A stretch of 64,000 nt of DNA, taken from positions 2,149,932 to 2,213,931 of the forward strand of contig NW_021167084.1 of assembly GCF_003711515.1 (NCBI RefSeq), in the 5' to 3' direction. The notes beneath the pieces are model-generated. The model made no database searches and was not told where the DNA came from. It saw only the letters and a list, made by a program, of their open reading frames with translations. Shown in pieces: positions 11,319 through 21,999 of this stretch. The position numbers and the translations under genes are program-made. Each line of letters starts with the position of its first letter. Within the stretch, counting starts at the first letter, position 1. The DNA is from Sodiomyces alkalinus F11 (Eukaryota; Ascomycota; Sordariomycetes; Glomerellales; Plectosphaerellaceae).

Positions 11319-13001
11319 ATGCCCTCCCTCCAACTCGAGATGCATTGCGTGTCTGTACGCGTACTCTGGCGATCTTGCCAAGGCATATGCTCAGCATCCG
11401 CAACTCCAAGTGGTCCTTTATTAAGGTGTTCCGTTTCTGGCCCGGCTTACGGACATCCTTTTCTCCGGTCCTTGGCTGCCTCAACCAAGGACCACCCAGA
11501 CACGCCAGATTCGAGGGCCCGAGACCTCAATCAAAAGGATGTCGATGAACAAGAGCAGGAGTTTGTCGAGTCCTTCTCGCGTCGGCAGCAGAATAGCCGG
11601 CCATGGCATCGAGCTGGTGGCGTAGCGAATAAACTTCCCAACTCGTTGTTATCCCTTGATCCAACAAACGGGGACAGCACCAGAGGTGAGTGTTTCCTTT
11701 GTGGACTGCGATGGGCAGATGGCTGGCGCCATCTTTACAAAAACAATTTTTTTTTTTTTTTTACCCTGCCACGATACCATGCTACGTCCGCTTTGCTGAC
11801 TCTCGCTCAATTATATTTCCCAGGCCGACTGCTTACCACACCTACTCGACTCCTGAAGCTGATATTGCCCCTCCCATTCCGGATACCAAGGAACAGCAAG
11901 AGTAGCGAAAGGGAAGATGCCAAACGGGAGGAATCCAAAGACGCCAAAAAGGACGGTGATAATGAAGACGGGATCGAGCCGCTCGCTCTGCTGGTCCACC
12001 CCCAGCAACCGCTTTCCTATCTCGAGCGACTCATCCAGGCCGAGCTCCCCCCGATTTTCGACGGCAGGCGGGAACGGCTCCCCAATCTCGTCTTCCGCGC
12101 CGAAGGGGATCTCCAGGGGACAAAGGGGGACAAGGACGACGAGTCCGGGGACGAGCACGGCGGCGCCATCCGCCAGGACGACAACGAGGGCAACGTAGCC
12201 GCCTACTCCGGGCTGGGCCGCGAAGAGCCGGCGCGGTCGGAATCCGAGGCGAAATGGGTCCGGTGGAGCAGCAGCACGGAGATTGGCGACTTCATCTGCG
12301 ACGCGGCGCGGGGGCGCGAGTTCGCCATCAGCATCGAAGGGTACGAGCCGGAGCTGCGGGTGGCGGTGCCGAGCTTCAACGACCGCACGCACTACATGCG
12401 GGAGCGGCTGCGGCGGATGTCGCGCCACATCAGGGGCCAGGCGCAGATCAAGGAGGAGTGCGACCAGCTGGCGAGCAAGGGGGCGCACCGGCTCGCGCAG
12501 GGCGGGTTCGGGGCGCTGGTCGGCTGGTGGGGCGCGGTCTACTACGTGACCTTCCACACGGAGGCCGGCTGGGACCTGGTCGAGCCGGTGACGTACCTCG
12601 TCGGCCTGACGACCATGATCGGCGGTTACATGTGGTTCCTGTACATCAGCCGGGACCTGAGCTACAAGGAGGCGCTCAACGTGACCGAGTCGAGGCGGCA
12701 GCAGGCCCTGTACGCCGCGCGCGGGTTCGACCTGGGGGCCTGGAAGGAGCTCGTCCAGGAGGCCAACGCGCTGCGGCGGGAGATCAGGACGGTGGCGGTC
12801 GAGTACGACGTGGACTGGGAGGATACGAAGGACCTTGGCGGTGAAGCGGTCAAGGAGGTGCTCGAGAGGGAAGACAGCAAGGACGAGAAGAAGCGCAAGG
12901 CGGATGAGGAGGAGGGTGAGGAGGAGGGCCGTCGGGGTGAGGAGAAGAACCGAGGGAGGGACCGGAAGGCCGAGGGAAAGCAGTCAGGTCGCGTGGCGTA
13001 A
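11319..13001 (+). CDS. MCU: Mitochondrial calcium uniporter pore subunit (MCU)
   Basis: MCU forms the Ca2+-selective pore of the mitochondrial inner membrane. The CDS joins 11319-11685 and 11824-13001 (514 residues). The 138-nt intron (GTGAGT, branch GCTGAC, CCCAG) is a multiple of three with no stop, so the unspliced frame also stays open. Splicing gives the family-like junction STRGRLLTTPTRLLKL. The N-terminus is rich in Arg, Ser and Cys and suits a matrix presequence; the in-frame ATG at 11340 gives a cleaner one, so the exact start is uncertain. An acidic matrix domain is followed by TM1 around residues 351-367, the pore loop WDLVEP at 372-377 (selectivity residues D373 and E376) and TM2 at about 378-398. 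A long Lys/Glu-rich tail ends the protein. No EF-hand partner is encoded nearby. Confidence 0.95.
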   Translation: MPSLQLEMHCVSVRVLWRSCQGICSASATPSGPLLRCSVSGPAYGHPFLRSLAASTKDHPDTPDSRARDLNQKDVDEQEQEFVESFSRRQQNSRPWHRAGGVANKLPNSLLSLDPTNGDSTRGECFLCGLRWADGWRHLYKNNFFFFFTLPRYHATSALLTLAQLYFPGRLLTTPTRLLKLILPLPFRIPRNSKSSEREDAKREESKDAKKDGDNEDGIEPLALLVHPQQPLSYLERLIQAELPPIFDGRRERLPNLVFRAEGDLQGTKGDKDDESGDEHGGAIRQDDNEGNVAAYSGLGREEPARSESEAKWVRWSSSTEIGDFICDAARGREFAISIEGYEPELRVAVPSFNDRTHYMRERLRRMSRHIRGQAQIKEECDQLASKGAHRLAQGGFGALVGWWGAVYYVTFHTEAGWDLVEPVTYLVGLTTMIGGYMWFLYISRDLSYKEALNVTESRRQQALYAARGFDLGAWKELVQEANALRREIRTVAVEYDVDWEDTKDLGGEAVKEVLEREDSKDEKKRKADEEEGEEEGRRGEEKNRGRDRKAEGKQSGRVA

Positions 13002-13764
13002 CGAGCATGTGTTGCATGTGTGGTTTGTTTGGGTTTGTCATGGACTCGGGGGAGCATCATATATATACTCATACCATATGTACCTTACCTTGGATAGAGC
13101 AAGGCTTATCTTGAAGCAGCGACTGGAAATGTGGTGCCACGATAAGATGTCCCGGCTCGAAAAAGGATATGAGACTTCGAATGTACACCACTGTAGCAAC
13201 CGGAGCCACTGATAAGAGACAGGTACCTTAGGTACCTTACTGAGAGCCCTACAACCAGACGGTGACGTCGCGTGTAAGGTACGGAGCATTTGTACCCCAC
13301 CTTGGGTCTGAATCGTGGCCCGCCCCCGCCCCGGCCTCATTCTTCGTGCTGCGTCGCGTCACCGTCACACTCGGACTTCGATGCAGGTCTCGCCTCCACC
13401 TTCAACCGCAGTCACGTTCCGTTTCAGTCTATCCATCAAATGCCTTGAGACCATCTTTCTTTGGTGATTGAGGCCTTTTCACTACGGTCGTGTAACCGTG
13501 TTCCCCCCCTCCCCCTCCCCTCCCGGCGTCCTGAGATGCATCGATTCCGAGTCAATGTGGGCAGATTTTGATTTTGATTTCGAGGTTTTGTCGTTTTCGA
13601 CTTGGTCCTCCTGTTGGGTAGGATTCTTCCTTTTTTCGTCCTCAATGGTCTCCCGCCCAAAACTTCACAATTACTCCATCCGCAATTCTCTTCTTCTCGA
13701 GCCCTTTCCCCGCTTCAGCATCGCAAAAAACCGAGAAGAGAACCACCAAAACCACGCATGAACG
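13002..13764. other. Intergenic region upstream of the siderophore acyltransferase gene
   Basis: Contains the 3' flank of MCU, the KpnI-like double word GGTACCTTAGGTACCTTA near 13223-13240 and the presumed promoter of the next gene, including C/T-rich stretches near 13502-13530. No gene is supported. Confidence 0.5.
13141..13216 (+). promoter_or_regulatory. Pair of GATAAG words upstream of the siderophore gene
   Basis: GATAAG occurs at 13141-13146 and 13211-13216, the second preceded by CT. Iron-responsive GATA repressors of the SreA/SRE type are known to control fungal siderophore genes through HGATAR-type sites. Two six-base words are weak evidence, and the assignment is inference. Confidence 0.3.
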
Positions 13765-15501
13765 ATGGCGACACCAACGGCTACATCAGTCACGATGTCA
13801 CCTCCTTATATGCTGCGCCTGCCTGACGGCCAGAACTTTACAGTGACCCCCGTTTTCGCCGGCTTATTCTTCAAATCTCACAAGCTCAATACTCATCCAA
13901 ATGCTTTCCCCATCGGCTGGACCGTCGTGCTCAACACCGAAGAAGGGAACCGAGACGATTCCGTGGATGCTGCTTCTCACCATCCAGGTACCGGCGAAGC
14001 TCAGGATCGCAGCCAAGAAGAAAACCAAACGCGTCCCCATCGCCGACGCATCAACCCTTATAAGAAACCGACGCTCCAGAACGACAACCTCTTCATCTCC
14101 ACCACATCTACGCCTTCCAACTCCGAGTACAGGCCTGCTGCCAGCCCCAGCCGGCAGATCGCCATGATGCTATGGATCACCCTTTACTGGTACTTCCATC
14201 AGCCAGAGCCTGCCCCGTACCTGACCACCGAGACCTCCAAGAACACTCCGGAGAATGCCCGCCCCAAGGGGGAGTGGCGCATCAACATCAAGCGCGAGGG
14301 CGTCCTGCGTGGCCGTAACCTCATCCCCAAGCTCGAACGGATGGGCCTCGTAGCCAGCTTCCATTCGGCCGTCGGCACCTCCGTCGACGACTCGGGCCGC
14401 GAATGGTCTCGCATCTTCGTCTCCCGTCGCATGTTCTGGCAAGTCCCGGGCCGTCTCTTCCTCTTCAGCCTCAAGCGCAACTCGAACTCCTCTTTCCCCG
14501 GCTCCCCGCCAGGTAGCCGTCCGGTGTCGCCCAGCCGGAATGACCCTATCCGCCCGGTTTCCTACCACCCGAGCCGCTCGTCCTCTCCAGCGGCCATCTC
14601 CGCCGCGACCAGTGCCGACCTTGACGTCTACGGCGCCTGGGCTCCAGCTCCCACCGTCTTGTTACAGTCCCTGACCATCCCCACCGGGCCCTTCGACTCC
14701 ACCTCTCACCTACCGACTTACTACCCGCCGGGCCCTCTGGTCTATACCATGACCGGAGGCATCCGCCACCCCCTTCGGCCGAAGCCTCCTCGCATGGGCG
14801 AGGTCTTCTACACCCGTTTTGTCCCCAGCGCCGGCCAGTACCTCTCCTTCCGCGTCGCCTCCGTCGCCCCTCAGCCCGTCCCGTACCTCGGTCCCGTGGG
14901 ACCCTCGCCGCCCGAGAAACTACACTCGGCCACGCTGTCCGACACGTCGCTCTTGCAAGCCTGGATGTCCATCCCACGCGTCTCGGCGTTTTGGGGCTCC
15001 TACCACCCCCAATTCCTCGCCGATGCGCTCGACAGCCAACACTCCTTCCCCGCCATCGGCATGTGGGACGGCGTGCCGTTCGGCTACTTCGAAATCTACT
15101 GGGTCAAAGAGGACGTCCTGGGCCGCCACTTGGGAGGCGGCTCGGTCGGCGACTGGGACCGCGGCATCCACTTCTTCGTCGGGGAGGAGTGGGCTCGGGG
15201 CCGGCCCGCCGCCTGGACCTCGAGTCTGGTGCACTGGTGCTTTACTACCGATTACCGGACCATGAACGTGTGCGCTGAGCCGAGGATAGATAACACGAGG
15301 TGAGCAAAACAATTTACCCGCCCGGGCATGGTCTTTGGTTAAGACGCTGACCTTGTTTGATATGTGACGGGGGGAATAAACAGATGTGTTCATGTGTTAG
15401 AGCAAGCCGGGTTCGCAAAGGAACGCGAGATTTCCCTTCCACACAAGCAATCATTTTACATGCGACTGACTCGAGAATCTTGGGAGGGCCCGGGTTTGTG
15501 A
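13765..15501 (+). CDS. sidF: Siderophore biosynthesis N5-hydroxyornithine acyltransferase (SidF/AlcB family)
   Basis: SidF-type enzymes transfer an acyl group (anhydromevalonyl in fusarinine synthesis) from CoA to N5-hydroxyornithine for hydroxamate siderophores. The CDS joins 13765-15299 and 15384-15501 (550 residues). The 84-nt intron (GTGAGC, branch GCTGACC, AACAG) adds a 39-residue end that completes the acetyltransferase fold. The N-terminal half has the family pattern PNAFPIGWTVVL and IAMMLWITLYWYFHQPEP. The C-terminal half is the GNAT-like AlcB domain, with FPAIGMWDGVPFGYFEIYWV, WDRGIHFFVGEE and SSLVHWCF. A Ser/Pro-rich linker lies between the two halves. No C-terminal PTS1 tripeptide is visible (it ends PGL), so peroxisomal import is not shown by sequence. 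No NRPS or transporter gene neighbours it here. Confidence 0.92.
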
Positions 15502-15992
15502 TGGGAGACGCGGATGTTGTCTTTCACGTCTCAACCGCCTCGTACGGTCCATTCACATAATAAAGCAGGTCGGCCTTGGCAAGCCCGTTGGTCATGTGTT
15601 TCGACATGGGATACTCACCTCCAACTCCACGCGGACTCGATCGTTTCTGTCGTATACTTACACCCAGTATAGGTCCAATTCCTTCTTCAGATCATGGTCA
15701 ACCGCTTAGGAAGTGTGGATAATTTGCACGGCGTATGTCAGGGGTAAAAACTACAAGGCTTGGTCGTTGCTCTTTCATGTATTAATAATCAGCTTTCCAA
15801 ATGCTGAGAAATCAGCAATGTACGTCCATGACCTAACCCCGCCCCTAATGTCCGGAAGTCGAACACCTCGCAGGCTCCCGCTCACACCATGTAGGAATAA
15901 GAGTGCACATAACCTCGTCTTCGTCTTCACACCCCGTCCATAGCATTTACACACATACCTGCAAACAAAACAAAACAAAATCACCGCACATA
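15502..15992. other. Intergenic region between the acyltransferase and SDR genes
   Basis: Holds the 3' flank of the acyltransferase gene and the presumed promoter of the dehydrogenase gene. An AACAAAACAAAACAAAAT leader-like tract lies just before the start codon. No other feature is seen. Confidence 0.5.
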
Positions 15993-17266
15993 ATGTCGAC
16001 CCTTGTCAAGACAATCATCGCCACAGGCGCGTCTTCAGGATTGGTAAGGCCCACCGTTCTTGCTCACAGCCAGCAGCCTCACAGGCCCTCTGTCTAGGCA
16101 CACACCTAACTTCCGCTTGTAGGGATTCGAGGCCGTCAAGCAACTGCTCCAACAATCACAACAGCGCTACCGCTTCATCCTGGGCGCGCGCCACGCGGCC
16201 AAGGCGCGGGAAGACTACGCCGCCCTGGCCTTCGACGCATCCGAGCACCATGTTACCGTGTTGCCCCTCGAGCTGTCGAACCTGCGCGACGTGCGGACTT
16301 TTGCACGCCAGGCTCTCGATGCTCTGGGCAATGAAAAGGTCGACTTCCTGCTGCTGAACGCCGCCATGTCCAGTGGCGCGGAGAAGCCTGGTCCCTTTGG
16401 GTCGAAGTGGTGTGAAAGTCATGTCGTGAATCATTTGGGTATGTTTGTTGTCGCTTACTCGCTCTTTTCTCTTCCCTGTTTGCCTAGCATTACGAGAGGA
16501 GAAACGTGAGAGACGGAGCTGACCATGGGGCATGTGCGCTCGTGTTCAGCTCAGCATTATTTGGTGCACTTGCTTCGCGACAAGCTTGTAGAATCCCGGT
16601 CGCGCTTGGTCTTTGTGTCCTCGGGGGCCGTCAGAAATGTTCCCGATCCGAGTAAGCCCCCCCCTATAGAGTCCCCTGAGTCCTTTGACGAAGAGAAGCT
16701 TGAGGTGGGTCCGCCGCTAAAGCATGTCTGTCCTCCCTTCTTGAAGCCGCCTTGGACGAGGACCTCAAAGGAGGCTCCGGCACCCCCTTCCAGACCGTCT
16801 ATTCGGAGACCAAGTTCGCCAACCTCCTGGCTGCGCACTGGTGGTGTCGCCAACTTCGAGGCCAGTGCGCCGTCGTGGCCGTGTCTCCTGGGCTGATCCC
16901 CGACACGGGCCTGGGGCGCAACTTTGCGACGAAGCTCAGCATGGACATACCTGATGCCAAGCCTGTGTCTGAGGGTGAGTTATCCTCGGGCGTCCGAGCC
17001 GAGAATTTAATCCCTTTCCGCCGCTGAACTACTGGTGACGCTGACTTTTCTGGGACGGGACTGCAGGAGCTCAAAGCATTTTGCGCGCCTTCTTTAGGGA
17101 CGACTTCCCCGAGGATCCCGACCAGATCTTCCTAACGAGCTGGGGCGAGTGGTGGCCTAAGGAGGTCTATGAGAAGACGCTCGATAAGGCTTTGCAGGAT
17201 AAGTGGTGCCCAAGCAAAGAGGAGCTGGAGAATGAGATTGAGAGTCAACGTGGAAGCGGAGCATAG
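15993..17266 (+). CDS. Short-chain dehydrogenase/reductase (classical SDR)
   Basis: Predicted NAD(P)-dependent oxidoreductase; substrate unknown. Five exons are proposed: 15993-16043, 16123-16438, 16550-16651, 16747-16974 and 17067-17266 (298 residues). The Rossmann motif TGASSGLG spans residues 11-18 and is created by joining exons 1 and 2. NAA of the NNAG-like motif follows, and the catalytic YSETK is at 175-179 with Y175 and K179. The third intron was set at the strong donor GTAAGC (16652) and acceptor TTGAAG (16746). It gives DPTALDEDLKGGSG, which reads like related fungal SDRs. A competing donor further on (GTGGGT near 16706) would break the frame. The C-terminal part, with FLTSWGEWWP, matches fungal retinol-dehydrogenase-like SDRs. 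It is convergent with the RTA1-family gene. Confidence 0.88.
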
Positions 17267-17660
17267 TCGTACAATTTGACTGGCATTGATTGCTGTTGCC
17301 GAGATTTCGTAACCAAGCAATGGAAAGGGGCATGGTCTATGAAACCTTGTACAGGACGCAGGATGATGACAAGATATCTTGCCTCTATGTAGGTAGGTAA
17401 CGATCTTTGAAATTGCACGCTGCCGTTGAACTCGAAAAAATACGCCTCCAGGAGGACATTGTCAAAACAGGACCTCTGTTCGTCCGACTAACTTGCAGAG
17501 AAAGGATCTCTACTAACCAAATGGCGCCAGATGCCGAAGGGATATACACAAAAGATAAAAAAAAAACTATAAAAAAAGGCCAACGACCATACACTTTGTA
17601 CGCACAGAGTTGAAGTGAATGCACATTGCCATGGCCACTTGACTAGAGACACCTCAGCCC
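17267..17660. other. Convergent 3' intergenic region
   Basis: About 390 bases between the stops of the SDR and RTA1-family genes. It contains A-rich tracts near 17555-17580 and no supportable gene. Confidence 0.5.
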
Positions 17661-18765
17661 CTAACTTTGTTGAACAACATTCATCTCATGCTGCTCTGCA
17701 GGGGTGGATATAGTATCCTGCTTGCCAACGATGTCCTTGTTCCCGAGATAAGGGAAGAAGAATAGGGGATGAACAACAGTCAGAACGAGGGCGGCAACCA
17801 GGACCATGGCACCGTCGAGGACGAGGAAGGTCGTCTCGTTCTGCATCAGTTCGCTACCCCAGCCGTTGGACATTTCAGGGATACTGTGAAATGCGTTAGT
17901 ACGAGCGACAGCCATTCTTCGGAGGGTGAAGGAGAAGGGGGAGGGGTCGGGGCGCCCGAGTACGCCAAACCTACCGGTAAATGCAGCGAACAATGATGGC
18001 CAAATAAGCGACGGAAACGGCATAAATAAACATCTCAACCTTCCTGTTCATCTCAGGACTCGCCTTGCGATACGGGGCCCAAGACTCGGCACCGGAGCCC
18101 TCACTGTCATCCGCCGCCGAGGAACCAAGCCGCTCCGCGCCGTTGCCATTCTTCAAGCCACGCCGGCGGCGCAGAAGATACAACACCATCAACCCGCCGC
18201 AAAACACCATGTTGGCGAGCTGGAAAGCCACGCCGGCGACCAGAAGGCCCGAACCGACGTCCAGGATCGCCATATCCTCGCTATCCGACGCGACGGCCGA
18301 GACGGCGCCGCCCACGGCCTGGATGAGAATCGACATGAAATCGGTCCCGACAAAGACCCAGGGGTAGAGGCTGGGGCGGAGGAAGGACCACCGCGGGCCG
18401 TACCACACGACGAGGTGCTTGCAGGTGATGGAGATGGCGGCGGCGACGAGGGTCGGCGCCAGGATGAGCATCAGCAGCTGGACGACGAAGCCCGGGTAGT
18501 TCCAGGGGTTGTAGGAGAGGGCGATGCGCGCGGCGTAGCCCATCAGCTCGAAGGCGGTGCCGATGGCCAGGTAGGAGATGTAGGACCATGCTTTGGAGCG
18601 GTAGCCGAGGTAGGACTGGGCGATGAGCAGGACGGCGTATATGGCTACGAAGAAGGCGCAGGCGCCTGTGGTGAAGTAGTCGCCGTAGACGGTGAACTCG
18701 ACGGGGCAACGCGGCGATACGCCATCGCAGGTGCTGTAGCTCGGGGGTTCGTATTCTGTGTCCAT
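17661..18765 (-). CDS. RTA1-like 7-transmembrane lipid-translocating/resistance protein
   Basis: RTA1-family proteins (Rta1, Rsb1 and relatives) are fungal 7-TM plasma or internal membrane proteins linked to lipid handling and drug or sterol-stress tolerance. The CDS joins 18765-17975 and 17883-17661 (337 residues). The 91-nt intron has GTAGGT, a TACTAAC branch and CACAG. Splicing joins CIY to RIPEMSNGWG, the family's typical IRxxYRxxE segment. Seven hydrophobic segments are seen, starting with ACAFFVAIYAVLLIAQSYLG and ending near DGAMVLVAALVLTVVHPLFF. A conserved ELMGYAAR block lies in TM3. A hydrophilic Ser/Gly/Asp-rich loop separates TM5 from TM6. Substrate and location cannot be fixed from sequence. 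Confidence 0.92.
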
Positions 18766-18908
18766 TGGTCGCTGGGAGAGGCCCGAAGAGGGGCGAGACT
18801 AGGGTGATTCTGTCGAGCGGAAAAGACAGTCGAGACCGTTAGGGTAGTCAAAGAGTGTAAAAACCTCAACCAACGGACCCCGGTGTGGTAGAGATCGGGC
18901 TTAAGGCG

Positions 18909-18939
<31 letters not shown>

Positions 18940-20011
18940 GCAGAGCCGTAGAGACGAGAGAGAGGGCGATCTAGTCGAGGTCAGGGCTTTGCCGTGATGA
19001 CGATAGAGGGAGCAAGATAAAGCACGAAGCTAAAAGAAAATGGCATCCAGAGTGGCCCGTAAGGGGAAGGAGTAGGAGTAGGCAGTAGGCCCTCCCCAAC
19101 ATCCTAAGCGAATGTAGGCTGTCGCTTGTCAATGGCTCAGCCCCATAGGCCCCATACCCCCATCATGACCCCTGTTCGGTCCGCATTTTCCGAAAGACTT
19201 CGTCGTAAGTCAACGACTCCTTCTATCATTAAAGGTCAAGTCACAGGGTATAAGCACCGATCAGGGACTGAATGGGCCTGAATCCTCCGATGGGATAGCC
19301 ACGACATCGGGGATTAGGTTCTGTAAGGAACTTCTACTCAGGAACAGCCAAATCTAAGATGGTCTTCCTCGGCCAGTTGGGTCTCATCAATTGCTCGGAC
19401 TTTTCGCGTGATAGATCGAGGGGCTGACGAGTGGGTTGGGTGTTTTAGCGTGGCCCGAGAGCTCCGGCGTCCCGAGTACGCTCGCACTCGGCTTAATCGT
19501 ATCCGCTCCGAGCTCGGTCCCTAACCGAGCCTCTAAATGGTCTGAATGGCTCGATCTAGGTTGTACTCCGTAGCCTTTCGAGATTCCTTCGAAAGGGAAA
19601 TTACTTCGAAGTACATTCCAAAGTACAAAGGACGGAGTACCTACCTTATCACACAACCCACCAGTCACACACGAAGTACCACCCCTTTATCTTGACCAGG
19701 GGATGGCTGCGCCTGGCCTTCGCATAATTTAATTCAGAGCACGGTCGCCTGTTCCCGTCCCGAGTTACTCTTCTTAGTATCGTAATCGGACTTGTCGAAA
19801 TCAATCTACCTATCCGTACGAAGTAGTTGGGCCTAGCGCCGAGGTGGTATATCGGTTCCGTACTCCGTATATTGTTCGGGAAACACAGCTCGATGGACTC
19901 GGGACCCCATGGACATTAGATAACCCCGTCTATTATACATGACAAACCATTCAGTAACTCGCGAGGCGCAACCGTACTCTCAGGTCAGAAACCATGGCAC
20001 CAGGCCACATC
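18766..20011. other. Intergenic region between the RTA1-family gene and RTT106
   Basis: About 1.25 kb holding the presumed RTA1-family promoter and the RTT106 3' flank. It contains a GA microsatellite and TACTCCGTA/GTAC words near 19560-19640 and 19815-19870. One 93-codon minus-strand frame (19387-19668) shows no family resemblance. No gene is supported. Confidence 0.5.
18919..18939. repeat. (GA)n microsatellite
   Basis: About ten GA units directly after an A8-9 run, roughly 155 bases upstream of the RTA1-family start codon. Confidence 0.9.
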
Positions 20012-21602
20012 TCATCGGCCCGTGACAGCTAAGCGTTCATCGCCCTCGTCCTCGTCCTCCTCGTATTCCTCAGCCTCTTCCATGTCCGCATCGTCATCTC
20101 CCTCCGCGTCTCCCTCATCACTCGTCTCCCCTTCCCCTTCACTATCCCCCTCACTCCCCGGATCGTAGTCCTCTTCTTCCTCGTCTTCCTCATCCTGCAG
20201 CCTCTGTTCCTCCTCCGCCTGCGCCCTCTCGAGCTCCGTCAACCCATCACCCGCATTCGGCGCCGCATCCCCTTCATCCCCGCCGCCCTTCTTCCCGTTC
20301 CTCATATTCTCCGCGAGCTCCATCTTCGCCCGCCGCTGCTCCGCCATGCTGCGATCCTGCAGCCCGTTCCGCCGCACATACGCCTCGTCAATGCCCCGGT
20401 AATCCTCCTGATCCAGCATCGCAAACTCGAGCTCCTCCGTCCCGTCCCCGCCCTCGCCAGTGAAGACCTCGACGACCATGTTGAACGTCCGCTGGAGGAC
20501 ACTGGTGTAGCTGACGGCCGCGATGCGCGTGAGCGGCACGAACAGCAGCGGCTTCTTGAACCCCCAGAGGATCCCGTTGGGCAGGAAGAAGAGGTACCCG
20601 TCCTTGGAGCCCCGGAAGGCCTTGACGTGCACCGCTTTCTCGTTGGGCCGGTGGGGCTGGCGCGCCATGCTGTGGAACCGGGCCGGGTTGGCGGAGACGA
20701 TCTCGGCGGGGTTCCCCGCGGAGCGGAGGTGTTTGGTGAGAGCCCAGTCGAAGAGGGTGCGGTAGCTGTCGGAGACGGCGGTGGCGTCGCCTGCCTCGGG
20801 GCCGAGGACGGTGCCTTGCTTCGGCGCTGTGGCGGGGATGGTGAAAACGAGCGGTTCGGCGGTCGGGGTCTCGGTTTTGGAGGGCAGGCAAGAGCCCCGC
20901 GGGAAGAGGATGTAGTTGTGCTGCACTTGTGCTTTTTCGGGCACTGGCAGATAAAACGCATACTCTTGAAGTATCACAACCATTAGCAAAAGAACTGGAG
21001 GGGGACAAGGGGGACTATAGGACTATGGGACTATGGGGGAAAAGAAAAGTCACTGGGCCAGAGGGGCCTTCGTACCAATGTCCGTCCAGGCATGGCAGAT
21101 GCCCTGTACGGGCGCTTTGGTCCCCGGCGCGCGGGCGTAGAAATGGTTCTCGGTAAAGCATAGGTCGAACTTTTTGCGTTGGGGTACCGACACGGAGAGT
21201 TCCTTGATCTCCAGCAATACTTGCTCGTCGGCAGCGTCGCCGCCTTCTGATTTCACGACGACCTCCGACTTGATGCCATTCGTGTTGGAAGCGGTAAAAC
21301 CATTGCCAACGCCGTTGTCGACTCGGCGACGTTTCGCGGCGGGTTCGGAGCCGTTGATCTGGTCGTAGACGAAGTTTGCGATGTTGTTGAAGAGGGTCAC
21401 ACGACCTGGTGAATCTGATGGTTGGTTGTCAGCATCGTCAGAACTGTAATCCTAGGTTCTCCCCTTCTCCCGTGTCCGAAGAAGGAAAAAGGAAAAGGAT
21501 CTCCATACCGGCTGCTCTTTTTATTCCTTCGATAATGTCTGGTCGAGAGTGGAAAACGGCGCCCAGCCTGTGGCTGTCGAGACCCGCAGCCATAATGGGC
21601 AT
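20012..21602 (-). CDS. RTT106: Histone chaperone Rtt106
   Basis: Rtt106 binds H3-H4, favours K56-acetylated H3 and acts in replication-coupled nucleosome assembly and silencing. Three exons are proposed: 21602-21509, 21405-21076 and 20964-20012 (458 residues). Introns are 103 nt (GTATGG, branch GCTGAC, ACCAG) and 111 nt (GTACGA...TTCAAG). An in-frame ATG at 21593 is an alternative start. The short N-terminus (dimerisation region in the yeast protein) is followed by a KRRR-containing linker. Then come tandem PH-like domains: [20 protein letters not shown] with [20 protein letters not shown] in the first, and [20 protein letters not shown] with [14 protein letters not shown] in the second. The C-terminus is a long Glu/Asp tail, as expected for histone chaperones. 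The exon 2/3 junction rebuilds DIEYAFYLP, typical of the family. Confidence 0.94.
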
Positions 21603-21949
21603 GTTGCTGTACAAAACAAAAACAAAAAGGGGGATTTTGCAGTTTCAAGGTGAAGGTTAGGATAACTATGACAAGCGGTATGATAGGCACTGGACGGTGA
21701 ACAGAGGCAAGGCGATGCGATATCAGGGTGTTTCGCAAAAGTTGGCGTTGCTTGTTCCGAGTTGCAATTAATTACGAGTATCCAAGTAATTCACGGAGAA
21801 CGCGCTTCAAGTTTTCGCCTTGACGTGATGCCGCATGGGTGTCATGTGTCATGGTACGTACCTTAGCTAGCGCCCGGGATTAATTCGGTTGATACATTGG
21901 TACTGGACATCCCCTTGGCATACTCCTATTATCTGTTGGTTATAGTCGG
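21603..21949. other. Short upstream flank of RTT106 up to the repeat block
   Basis: Presumed RTT106 promoter. CpA and TpG dinucleotides are still present here (for example TGATGCCGCATGGGTGTCATG near 21823), so RIP has not visibly spread into it. The RIP-type sequence starts at the terminal repeat at 21952. Confidence 0.5.
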
Positions 21950-21951
21950 TA

Positions 21952-21969
21952 CACACTAATTTCGAGTCA
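21952..21969 (+). repeat. Left terminal inverted repeat of the Tc1/mariner-like element
   Basis: cacactaatttcgagtca matches the reverse complement of 23301-23318 exactly. Weaker similarity continues a few bases inward. Confidence 0.85.
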
Positions 21970-21999
21970 GACCAAAAATACCCCACCACTATATCACTA

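Noticed and set aside
16707..16746. Alternative third intron of the SDR gene with donor GTGGGT
   Set aside because: Only about 40 nt long, and it does not restore the reading frame. The GTAAGC donor at 16652 gives a 95-nt intron in phase.
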